A stretch of DNA of 64,000 nucleotides. It comes from Verrucomicrobiia bacterium (lineage in GTDB: Bacteria > Verrucomicrobiota > Verrucomicrobiia > Verrucomicrobiales > Akkermansiaceae). The position numbers and the translations under genes were made by a program. Under the pieces are notes generated by a model. That model did no database searches. It had not been told where the DNA came from and was given only the letters and a program-made list of their open reading frames with translations. Of this stretch, positions 50,735 through 59,558 are shown in pieces. Position 1 is the first letter of the stretch; every line of letters begins with the position of its first letter. The stretch lies in NCBI GenBank assembly GCA_947462875.1, contig CANHQJ010000009.1:1-64000 (forward strand). Reading direction: 5' to 3'.

Positions 50735-52315
50735 TCAGGGGGTTTGGAAGATCGTTTTTTCGCTGGAGGCATCGATGATGGCAAAGCGTTCGCGATGCAT
50801 CGCCGGATCCGCGCGGAAGATGAGGCGTCCGTTGTGCGAGCGCTCCAGCTCCATGAGGATCTTCGAGTCCTCGGTGCGGAAGCGATTGAGCACATCCGTA
50901 TTCACCATCACGACGAGATCGCCCTGGTGGGCGTTTTTCTGAATGATGGTATTGAGCTGGCGCTGCACTTCCACCGACATGCTCATCGTCGTTTTGACGC
51001 GGCCACGGCCGGTGCAATACGGGCAGGGCTCATACATCGAATCGCGCAGGGATTCGTTGAGACGCTGGCGCGTCATTTCCATCAGGCCGATGGCGGAGAT
51101 TTGCAGCACCTGGGTCTTGGCTTTGTCTTTTTTGACACGCTCCTTCATCGCCTTATAGACCGTCATCTGGTCCTTGCGATGGCGCATATCGATGAAGTCC
51201 ACGACCACCAATCCGCCGATGTTGCGCAGGCGCAGCTGGCGCGCCACTGCCTGGGCGGCCTCGACGTTGGTTTCGAGAATCATTTTGTCCTGATCCTTGT
51301 TGCCGCGATTGCGGCCGGTGTTCACGTCGATGGCGATGAGAGCTTCCGTTTCATCGATGACGATGTAGCCACCGCAGGGGAGCCAGACCTGGCGGGAAAA
51401 GGCTTCGTCGATCTGCTTCTGGATGCCGATGCGTTCAAACAAGGGCACGGCTCCCGTGATGCAGTTGACGCGGCGCTTGGCGCGGCGGGACACTTTGCCG
51501 GCGACTTCGCGAATCGCCTCGGTGGTTTCCGGGCAATCGCAAATCACCTGATCGATGTCATCCGTGAGCAGGTCGCGGGCGGTGCGCTCGACGAGGCCTG
51601 GCTCTTGGAAAACGCAATACGGCGCGGCATGGGAATCGCGTTGGCGTTCGACCTCGCGCCACTGCTCCAGCAGCATGGCGAGGTCGCGGATGAGATGGCG
51701 CTTGCGGGTGCCGATGGCGGCGGTGCGCATGATGATGCCCATGCCTTCCGGCACGGCGAGTTTCTGGATGATGGTGCGCAGGCGCTGGCGTTCCTTGGGA
51801 TCCTCGATCTTGCGGGAAATGCCGAATTGCTCGGTGTAGGGCATGAGCACGAGGTAGCGGCCGGCGAGCGAGATATTCGTCGTGACGCGCGGACCTTTCG
51901 TACCGATGGGCCCCTTCGAGACCTGGATCATGATTTCCGATCCGATCGGATAGATGCTCGGAATGTCCTTCGAGGTGATTTTTTTCTGCTGTTTTTTCGG
52001 ACCGCGGTCGATCTCTTCCAAGCCAGCGTCGAGGGCGGCGGGCAGCGCGTCCCAGAAGTGGAGGAAGGCATTTTTATCGAGGCCGATATCGACAAACATG
52101 GCCTTGAGGCCCTGTTCGATGTTTTTGACGCGGCCTTTGAAAATCCCGCCGACGATGTTCTGATCGCCCTCGCGCTCCACGGAATACTCTTCGAGCAATC
52201 CGTTTTCGAGCAAGGCGACCCGTCGTTCGAGTTTTTCCACATTGATGAGGATGGTGTTACCTTCCATCGGATTGTTGGATCCGAATCCGAGGAAGCGTTT
52301 GATTTTATTGATCAT
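50735..52315 (-). CDS. rng: Rne/Rng-family ribonuclease (RNase G)
   Basis: A 526-residue endoribonuclease from the ATG at 52315 (a GTG at 52327 is an alternative). An S1 RNA-binding domain (about 55-150) has IFKGRVKNIEQGLKAMFVDIG. It holds a short basic insertion (PKKQQKKITSKD). The catalytic DNase-I-like domain has the metal-binding IAIDVNTGRNRG and VVVDFIDMRH, and the zinc-link cysteines are in CPYCTGRGRV. RNase G processes the 5' end of 16S rRNA and decays mRNA. No long C-terminal scaffold is present, so it is RNase G rather than E. It lies 38 bases after mrdA and is the last gene of the cell-shape operon. Confidence 0.95.
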   Translation of the reverse strand: MINKIKRFLGFGSNNPMEGNTILINVEKLERRVALLENGLLEEYSVEREGDQNIVGGIFKGRVKNIEQGLKAMFVDIGLDKNAFLHFWDALPAALDAGLEEIDRGPKKQQKKITSKDIPSIYPIGSEIMIQVSKGPIGTKGPRVTTNISLAGRYLVLMPYTEQFGISRKIEDPKERQRLRTIIQKLAVPEGMGIIMRTAAIGTRKRHLIRDLAMLLEQWREVERQRDSHAAPYCVFQEPGLVERTARDLLTDDIDQVICDCPETTEAIREVAGKVSRRAKRRVNCITGAVPLFERIGIQKQIDEAFSRQVWLPCGGYIVIDETEALIAIDVNTGRNRGNKDQDKMILETNVEAAQAVARQLRLRNIGGLVVVDFIDMRHRKDQMTVYKAMKERVKKDKAKTQVLQISAIGLMEMTRQRLNESLRDSMYEPCPYCTGRGRVKTTMSMSVEVQRQLNTIIQKNAHQGDLVVMVNTDVLNRFRTEDSKILMELERSHNGRLIFRADPAMHRERFAIIDASSEKTIFQTP

Positions 52316-52353
52316 GGCGATGGGCACAGTAGTGAGTTGGGTATAGGTTGTGA

Positions 52354-54507
52354 TTACTCCTCGACGGGTATGGCGCGGGGGATGGTGCCAGCTGAGTCGA
52401 TTTCGGGAGTGATGGTTGGGGTTGGTAGAATGTCGGTTGTCGTGGGTTCGTTGTCTTGGTTGGGTTGGGTCGTATCCAGATTCGTTTGCACGTTATCGGC
52501 CGTTTCCGTGATTTCTACTGCTTCGACAGCAGCGAGAGTGTCTTCGGGCAGCAGGATCTCCTCAATGGAGTCGGTGTTTCCCGCCACCTCGTCCTGCGGT
52601 TGCAGGGGAAGCTTGAGTCCGTCGTCGAGAGCGAACAGCCCCCGGTAAATCAAATGCACCAGCGGTCCGCAGACCTTGCCGCCGGATTTGCCGCCGACCA
52701 CAAGCACGCAGACGGCATACTTCGGGTTCTCGAACGGGGCGAACGAAACCGTCCATGAGTTGTTGGATTTTTTTCCACGATCCACGCTCTGCGCGGTGCC
52801 GGTTTTGGCGGCGACCTCGATGCCGGGCATCTTCACCCGGCCCGCCGTGCCGCCCGGTTGGTTCACCGCCATCCACATGCCCTTGCGGATGCGCTCCATG
52901 TCCTCCGCCTTGACGCCTTGTTGCAGCAAATCGACCAACAACTTCGGCTGATCGGGCACGAGCACTTCCTTGTCGCGAGTGACTTTTTTCACGACGCGTG
53001 GCTGGTAGTATTTTCCGCCGTTGGCGATGCAGCTGGTGACGGCGGCGAGCTGGAGAGGGGAGGCCGAGCTGACACCCTGGCCGATGGCGAGGAAGGCGGT
53101 ATCGACGGGAGTGACCGTGGTGGAGGGATAGCGCAGCTTCCACGAAGGAGAGCCGATCACCATGCCGGGTTTTTCCGAGGGGAGCTCAATGCCTGTGGTG
53201 CGGCCCAGGCTGAGCATGGTAAATGTTTCCGCCATGGCGCGCGGGCCTACCGCATTGGCCAGACGGAAAAAGTAGGGATTGCAGGACTGCTGGATGGCTT
53301 TGCTGACATTTTGCGCGCCGTGCATGCCCTTGCTTTGGTTCCAGATCCAGCATCCGGCCTTATGGGTGCCGTAGGCGACGTAACCATTGCAGCTATACAC
53401 GCGGTCGCCCATTCCGGCTCTGGCACCGGCGATGGCGGTGGGGAGCTTGAAGGTCGAGCCCGGATCGAAGGACTCGATGGCGCGGTTCATCAGCGGCAGG
53501 CAGATGTTTTTGGTTTTGTATTCCTCCCATTTTTTCTCGGAAATGGAGGGGATGAAGTTGTTCGGATCATAATTCGGCACCGAGGCCATGGCGATGATTT
53601 CGCCGGTCTGCACATTCATCACCACGGCGGCGGCCCGTCCCGCACGGCGCAGGATGTTTTCCACCAAGTACTGCACACGGCTATCAATCGTGAGCGTGAC
53701 ATCCGCTCCCATCTGCGGCTTGGTGTAGTCGATCATGCTGACGATGCGGCCCTTTTCGTCCTTGAGCACCGTTTTGACACCCTCCTTGCCGGTGAGGTAG
53801 GAATCCATTGTCATTTCGACGCCGGCAATGCCCTTTTCCTCACCGATGTAGTGGTTGAATTTCTTCTGCCCCTCCTCCGGAATATCGCCTTTTTCCCATT
53901 CCTTGGTGTAGCCGAGAATGTGGCAGGCGAGGGTTTTGTAGGGATACTGGCGCTGCGGACGCAGGTTGATGTAAACGCCGGGGAGTTCGAGATTCAGCTC
54001 CGCAAAGCGGGCGAACTGCTCGTAGGTGAGATCCGTGCGATAGGAAAACGGCACCAGACCGCCATGAGTCGAGTAATGCACCTCCAGGGCCTTCGCGCTG
54101 TAGTCCTTGGCCAGACCATAGTGAGTGAGGCGGGAAATGATCACCTCATTGACGATGGCCGCGATGTTTTTCTTTTTTCCCGCGCGGCTCATGCCGTTTT
54201 CCGAGCGCAGTGTCTCGACAAAAGGGGAGTCATCGTGCTGCAACTGGTAAGCGTTGATGATTTCCTCGATGTTGAACGAGACCTCGTAATTGCGGCTGTT
54301 GCGGGCGAGCAGGACGCCGTGGGCATCGCGGATTTCCCCACGCACGCCGGGTTCGCGCACGGAGACGTTTCGGGGCGAGGGCACGCGGTCGCGGTACTTC
54401 TGGGTGTCCTCGATCTGCACTTCGTGGAGCCGGTGCAACAGCGCGCCAAATCCCAGCAGCACCAGAGCGGTGAGCAGGTAAAGTCGCAGACGGTAGGCGG
54501 TTTCCAT
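52354..54507 (-). CDS. mrdA: penicillin-binding protein 2 (elongasome transpeptidase)
   Basis: A 717-residue class B PBP. One N-terminal membrane helix (about 8-27) is followed by the dimerisation/PBP-dimer domain (PGVRGEIRDAHGVLLARN) and the transpeptidase domain. Active-site motifs are S351-T-F-K354 in FDPGSTFKLP, S408-C-N410 and KTG in AAKTGTAQSVD. It cross-links peptidoglycan during lateral growth and works with MreBCD and RodA. A Thr/Pro/Glu-rich extension of about 80 residues follows the catalytic core. It is 15 bases after mreD and upstream of rng. rodA is not in the window. Confidence 0.95.
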   Translation of the reverse strand: METAYRLRLYLLTALVLLGFGALLHRLHEVQIEDTQKYRDRVPSPRNVSVREPGVRGEIRDAHGVLLARNSRNYEVSFNIEEIINAYQLQHDDSPFVETLRSENGMSRAGKKKNIAAIVNEVIISRLTHYGLAKDYSAKALEVHYSTHGGLVPFSYRTDLTYEQFARFAELNLELPGVYINLRPQRQYPYKTLACHILGYTKEWEKGDIPEEGQKKFNHYIGEEKGIAGVEMTMDSYLTGKEGVKTVLKDEKGRIVSMIDYTKPQMGADVTLTIDSRVQYLVENILRRAGRAAAVVMNVQTGEIIAMASVPNYDPNNFIPSISEKKWEEYKTKNICLPLMNRAIESFDPGSTFKLPTAIAGARAGMGDRVYSCNGYVAYGTHKAGCWIWNQSKGMHGAQNVSKAIQQSCNPYFFRLANAVGPRAMAETFTMLSLGRTTGIELPSEKPGMVIGSPSWKLRYPSTTVTPVDTAFLAIGQGVSSASPLQLAAVTSCIANGGKYYQPRVVKKVTRDKEVLVPDQPKLLVDLLQQGVKAEDMERIRKGMWMAVNQPGGTAGRVKMPGIEVAAKTGTAQSVDRGKKSNNSWTVSFAPFENPKYAVCVLVVGGKSGGKVCGPLVHLIYRGLFALDDGLKLPLQPQDEVAGNTDSIEEILLPEDTLAAVEAVEITETADNVQTNLDTTQPNQDNEPTTTDILPTPTITPEIDSAGTIPRAIPVEE

Positions 54508-54522
54508 GAAGGGTTCGGGTGG

Positions 54523-55104
54523 TCAGGTGAAGCGGCGTTTCGAGCGATTGGTCTCTACGATAGAGTGGTCAAAAAGTCGAGCAATATAGAACAAGGCCGC
54601 GAATGCCAAGGGCGAGACGATGATGCTGAAGAGCGAGGTGTAGCCGCATTGGGAGAGAACGCCGCGGTCTACCGTGAAGGATCCGCGCACGAAATCGATC
54701 AGCGCGTACTCGCTCATGCAGTAAAGGAAAGTGGCGATGCCCGTCAGCAAGGCGGACACATACCATTTCCCTTGGAGGAAAAGCGGACGGAAGCCATGCA
54801 TAAGAAGTCCGGCGAAACCGAACAGAAGAATCGAGGTGCCGAAGCGCAGGCTGGCGACGGGGTCGAGGTAGATGCTGGTGTCCACCGCAGGGGAGCCAAG
54901 CGTACACTGCGCGTCCCAGAGAAAGCCGCAGATCAGCGCAAACAGGAACATCACCGGCAGGGGCACCGTGACCGCGATGCAGAGGAAAACAATCAGCAAT
55001 AGAAACACACGCGCATTGTAGAGCGCTATGAACGTAGGCACAAACTGCTGCGCGATGACGGCGAGCAGGATGAGGATCAGGAGGCTGATGGAGTAACGAA
55101 ACAC
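54523..55104 (-). CDS. mreD: rod shape-determining protein MreD
   Basis: A 193-residue membrane protein, from the GTG at 55104 after the mreC stop (a TTG at 55152 would give 209 residues and overlap mreC). Five to six hydrophobic helices run in the usual MreD pattern: ISLLILILLAVIAQQFVPTF, ARVFLLLIVFLCIAV, PVMFLFALICGFLWDAQC with the conserved GxxxD-like turn, LRFGTSILLFGFAGLL and YVSALLTGIATFLYC. Poor sequence conservation is normal for MreD, and position between mreC and mrdA settles the call. It links MreC and the synthetic enzymes at the membrane. Confidence 0.85.
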   Translation of the reverse strand: MFRYSISLLILILLAVIAQQFVPTFIALYNARVFLLLIVFLCIAVTVPLPVMFLFALICGFLWDAQCTLGSPAVDTSIYLDPVASLRFGTSILLFGFAGLLMHGFRPLFLQGKWYVSALLTGIATFLYCMSEYALIDFVRGSFTVDRGVLSQCGYTSLFSIIVSPLAFAALFYIARLFDHSIVETNRSKRRFT

Positions 55105-55117
55105 AGATACCGTATGG

Positions 55118-55921
55118 TTAATTCGCAGAGGGAATGACGAATACGGTGACAAGATCGTTGAAGTTCACGGCGGGACGGACGAGAGCTTCGGAATCCTGAG
55201 CACCGGTTTCGACCGATTCGATGGTTCCAAGAAGGATATTGGCGGGGATGATGCCTCCCCGGCCATTGCTAAAGACCCTTTGGCCTTTTTTGAGATTGGC
55301 TTTTTTCGACAGGAAACGCAGGGCGAGCATGGGCGGATCCCCGTAGTCGGCGCGGCGGCCGCTGAGGATGCCGACCTCGGGCGAACCCTCGATTTTGGCG
55401 GAAACCTGGCATTTTTCATCCGTGAGCAGAATGACGGTGGCGAACTCCTTGCCCGAGAGATCGATTTTCCCCACCAGACCCTCCGCCGTCACGACCGGAT
55501 TTTGATTGCCGATGAACGACTCCTCGCCGCGGTTGATTTCGAGGGTTTTGTACCAATTGGTCGTTTGCCGCCGCGTAATGCGCGCCGCGATGAGTGTGAA
55601 CGGCGTGTTCTTTTTGAATTCCAGGGCATCGCGAAGTCGCATGTTCTCGGTCTCCAGATCGGTGAAACGCTGTTCGACCTGGCGCAGCTTGCTCAGTTCC
55701 GCGCGGGTGAGCTCGAGCTCGACCTCCAGGGCCTTGGAGTGCTCGACCTCGCGGGAAAAATTCCGTGCTTTTTCCTCCATCGCCGAGCCAGCCTTGAGGA
55801 ACGGCATCAGTGCCGAGTAGTAGTAATACTGAATCTCGCGCACACTGCGATCACTGCGCGTCAGTGCCCAAGTGGCGCCACCGAGGAAACAGAGAAGTGC
55901 GATGAGATTGAGCGGCTTCAT
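55118..55921 (-). CDS. mreC: rod shape-determining protein MreC
   Basis: A 267-residue periplasmic scaffold protein. A single membrane helix near the N terminus (LNLIALLCFLGGATWAL) leads to a coiled coil (about 47-100, KALEVELELTRAELSKLRQV) and the two-barrel domain with NWYKTLEINRGEESFIGNQN, VVTAEGLVGKIDLSGKEFA and TVILLTDEKCQVSAKI, which is the classical MreC core. The start of mreC lies 33 bases after mreB. It connects the cytoplasmic MreB filaments with PBP2 and MreD. Confidence 0.93.
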   Translation of the reverse strand: MKPLNLIALLCFLGGATWALTRSDRSVREIQYYYYSALMPFLKAGSAMEEKARNFSREVEHSKALEVELELTRAELSKLRQVEQRFTDLETENMRLRDALEFKKNTPFTLIAARITRRQTTNWYKTLEINRGEESFIGNQNPVVTAEGLVGKIDLSGKEFATVILLTDEKCQVSAKIEGSPEVGILSGRRADYGDPPMLALRFLSKKANLKKGQRVFSNGRGGIIPANILLGTIESVETGAQDSEALVRPAVNFNDLVTVFVIPSAN

Positions 55922-55954
55922 GGCCGGGGTGATCCGAGGGATGCAACGTGAAAA

Positions 55955-56986
<1,032 letters not shown>

Positions 56987-57440
56987 GGAAGTGGGGAAAA
57001 GTGGAAAGAGTGTGAGAGAAATTCCGAAGCGCCGTGGGAAAAAGCAAGGGCAGTTGAGGGAGACGCAGCGGTTGCTATCACCCGGAAAATTCTTGTCACA
57101 AGCCCATGGAAAAACGGAACCGCGAGACAATCAGGAATTTGAGAAAAGTCAACTAATATTTACTGTGTGGAACAAGATTTTGCTAAAATTTTCAAGGCTT
57201 GCACGGTGCTGAATCGCGCAAAACGAGTGTTTGGAGTGGTTGGGGTCTCGTATTTTCCGTTTTTTTCTCAAAAATACGGCGTTCGGTAAAAAAAAATCGA
57301 ACACACTCAAATCGTCATTTCATCTTTCGAACGAGCGTTTTGATGAGTCTCTGGGCAATCAGCCCCCTGGCGTTGCCGCACTCCTATCGGGAATTCGATT
57401 CTTGCTTGAATGGAGTGTGTCGGTTCACTACAATGGCGGC
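56987..57440. other. intergenic region between mreB and the PH-domain gene
   Basis: No convincing gene is seen in this 454-base stretch. It holds the leader of mreB and the promoter of the rightward gene (57406-57434). The part 57120-57330 is AT-rich with several A- and T-runs, a likely place for mreB promoters. A TTGACT on the minus strand near 57149 is a -35 candidate without a good -10. No tRNA or small-RNA structure is recognised. Confidence 0.6.
57406..57434 (+). promoter_or_regulatory. sigma-70-like promoter of the PH-domain gene
   Basis: TTGAAT (57406-57411), a 17-base spacer and TACAAT (57429-57434). The -10 ends 6 bases before the ATG at 57441, so transcription should begin at or next to the start codon. 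Confidence 0.75.
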
Positions 57441-57923
57441 ATGGAAGAGGTAACTTTGTGGCAAGGGGCTCGTTCGCAAATCACGAACTGGGGCGTTTAT
57501 GCGATCGCCCTGCTGCTGATCGCGGGGGCGATTGTCGGGGGATTTTTCTTTCCTCCCGCCTGGGCGCTGATCGCGGTGCCGGTGATTTGGATCGTCTGGG
57601 TGTGGCTGCGCACGCGTTCCGAAAGTTTCACTCTCACCACGGAGAGACTGCGTTTGAAAAAGGGAGTGCTCAACCAGGTGTTCGACGAAGTGGAGCTCTA
57701 CCGCGTGAAGGACGTGACTCTGACGAGATCCGCGATTCAGCGCATGTTCGGGCTCGGCACCGTGACCATGCAAACATCCGATCAGGGACAGGAAAACATT
57801 TGCATCGATTCCGTTCACAGCTCGGAAGAATTGCGCGAGCAGTTGCGCAAACAAGTGGAAATCATCCGTGACCGCAAACGCGTGCGCGAAGTCGATTTCC
57901 AGGAAGACAGTCACCAGGGGTGA
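57441..57923 (+). CDS. PH-like domain (bPH_2) membrane protein
   Basis: A 160-residue protein from the ATG at 57441. Two membrane helices near the N terminus (VYAIALLLIAGAIVGGFFF and ALIAVPVIWIVWVWLRT) are followed by a bacterial PH domain with ESFTLTTERLRLKKGVLNQV, VELYRVKDVTLTRSAIQRMF and LGTVTMQTSDQGQENICIDS. A charged helical end (LREQLRKQVEIIRDRKRV) completes it. The family (DUF304/YdbS-YdbT type) is widespread and has no known activity. The frame stays open further upstream but the promoter sits between, so the upstream part is not coding. Confidence 0.88.
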   Translation: MEEVTLWQGARSQITNWGVYAIALLLIAGAIVGGFFFPPAWALIAVPVIWIVWVWLRTRSESFTLTTERLRLKKGVLNQVFDEVELYRVKDVTLTRSAIQRMFGLGTVTMQTSDQGQENICIDSVHSSEELREQLRKQVEIIRDRKRVREVDFQEDSHQG

Positions 57924-57948
57924 TCGTCTGGTCGCCTGTGTCGCTTGA

Positions 57949-59490
57949 TCATTCGTAGCCGCTTTCACGCAAGAGAGGACGGAAATCCTCTAGATACGGT
58001 TGCAGCCATTTTTCATAATTTTTCCACCGCGCGATCGAGTTCCGATAGAGGTCTTTGCCGACGGCAACATGGGTGGGGGATTTCACCACTTTATCCGCCA
58101 CGTGGCGTTTGTGATCGGCTTGTTGCGCCTGCCATTCCAGCCCCAGGAATTCCGTGGCTTTTCGTCCGCAGGAAATGAGGTCATCGACCATGTCTTCGTA
58201 GCGCACGACTGTCCAGTCCTGTGCCAATAGCGGCTTTGCCTTCATCCAGATCTCATGTGTGAACGCGCATTGGTGAATGGTGTCCCGCAGGGTGAGCCAT
58301 CGGCTGCTCCATGGCGTGCGATCGCACCATAGGAAAAACGAACTGATGCAGACATCGCGAGGATCGCGTTGTGCATAAATGATGCGCGAGTGAGGCATGG
58401 TCCTGGCCATGCGGGGAACAGCGATGCTCAGTGCCGGATTTTTATCCAACCACAATCGAGTGTCGGTTTCCGGCAGGTGCTCACGGCGAAGCAGTTCGCA
58501 ATACTGTTGTCTAAGGCTGGCCAGGCGGCTTTCCGGATATGCGCCGACGTATGTGGAAAAGGATAGGCCGCAGTGACTTGCCGCATACTCTGCCATCAGT
58601 CTCGCATCGATGCAGGTGGAGTAGAGGTTGGTTTCCTCTACGCTTTGGAGATTCTGATGAGAATCGAGCACTTGCTCTAACAAAGTGGTGCCGCTGCGTG
58701 GGTGACCTAACAAAAAAGCGTGATCGTGGTAAGGTTCGGTTTCGTCCTGCCAGCGTTTCGCATCCTCGCGGCTGAAGGCGAGGGCATCCGCATGCCATGA
58801 TCGCCAAGTCGCTTGCTGTGACTGGAATGCCTTGATCTTGGGATCGTGCTGGAGCTCCTGTTCTTTCGCGCGAGACAACGAGGCGAAAGCCTCATCGTAG
58901 AGCCCGAGTTGATCCAACACATGGGCCAGATGATATCCGTGCGCTGCGGTAAAAGGAAAGGGGACGCCAGTGCGCGGCTGGGCCAGTTCTCTCAAAATCG
59001 GCAAGGCCTGCGGCGGATCATGGCGCATCCACCACATGGCACGGGCGGAGCGCACCTCGGGGTAACAAGCGCCGTGAAATTCCGCCCGATCCAACGCTTC
59101 CTGCGCCGCATCCAGAGACGATACGCGCAAGTGCAGAGCTGCTTCCCGCGCCGCCCCCACGGCTCGTTCCGCATCTGTGCGGCAATCACGCATCAGACGG
59201 AATGTTTCCAGCGCATGCTGGTAAAGCCCCATCTTTTGCAATTCCTCGCCGAGAAAATCCAGCCGTGCCCCTTGGCCGTCAGAAAGCAAACGCAGTTCTC
59301 CGACCATATCACGAACCCGCTCAGGCAATCGCAACTTATGACAACACAAAATCTGATCGAGCAGGAATGGCGGATGCTGCACTCCGCTGGTGCGAATTTG
59401 ATCGAGAATCTCCAACGCAGCTTGATACTGGCCGACTAGCATCAGCTGTCTGCTCTGGTGATAGAGGTTAGAGATTTGATTCTGATTCAT
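57949..59490 (-). CDS. TPR-sulfotransferase fusion protein
   Basis: A 513-residue protein. The N-terminal half (about 8-235) is helical with TPR-like repeats (LMLVGQYQAALEILDQIRT, KMGLYQHALETFRLMRD). The C-terminal half is a sulfotransferase with the PAPS 5'-phosphosulfate loop LLGHPRSGTTLLEQ (260-273) and the 3'-phosphate motif YAQRDPRDVCISSFF. It would transfer sulfate from PAPS to a protein or carbohydrate. Such TPR-sulfotransferases are frequent in marine and PVC bacteria. The start codon sits 3 bases beyond the T-run of a terminator (59494-59528), so it needs read-through or its own promoter. Substrate unknown. Confidence 0.9.
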   Translation of the reverse strand: MNQNQISNLYHQSRQLMLVGQYQAALEILDQIRTSGVQHPPFLLDQILCCHKLRLPERVRDMVGELRLLSDGQGARLDFLGEELQKMGLYQHALETFRLMRDCRTDAERAVGAAREAALHLRVSSLDAAQEALDRAEFHGACYPEVRSARAMWWMRHDPPQALPILRELAQPRTGVPFPFTAAHGYHLAHVLDQLGLYDEAFASLSRAKEQELQHDPKIKAFQSQQATWRSWHADALAFSREDAKRWQDETEPYHDHAFLLGHPRSGTTLLEQVLDSHQNLQSVEETNLYSTCIDARLMAEYAASHCGLSFSTYVGAYPESRLASLRQQYCELLRREHLPETDTRLWLDKNPALSIAVPRMARTMPHSRIIYAQRDPRDVCISSFFLWCDRTPWSSRWLTLRDTIHQCAFTHEIWMKAKPLLAQDWTVVRYEDMVDDLISCGRKATEFLGLEWQAQQADHKRHVADKVVKSPTHVAVGKDLYRNSIARWKNYEKWLQPYLEDFRPLLRESGYE

Positions 59491-59493
59491 CGG

Positions 59494-59528
59494 AAAAAAA
59501 TGGGCGGCAGTCAGAAACCGCCGCCCAT
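59494..59528 (-). terminator. Rho-independent terminator after the autotransporter-repeat gene
   Basis: ATGGGCGGC and GCCGCCCAT form a 9-bp stem around an 11-base loop, followed on the minus strand by seven T. The next ATG (59490) starts 3 bases after the T-run, so the hairpin also overlaps the 5' region of the sulfotransferase gene. Confidence 0.88.
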
Positions 59529-59558
59529 CTCTATGAGGCTAGGAGCAAAAAATCAAAC

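Noticed and set aside
50744-52648. A 634-codon open frame on the plus strand opposite rng
   Set aside because: Antisense shadow of rng, whose catalytic and zinc-link motifs are intact.
52858-55002. A 714-codon open frame on the plus strand opposite mrdA and mreD
   Set aside because: It is the antisense shadow of GC-rich coding sequence. The protein has no domain, and the opposite strand holds well-conserved mrdA and mreD.
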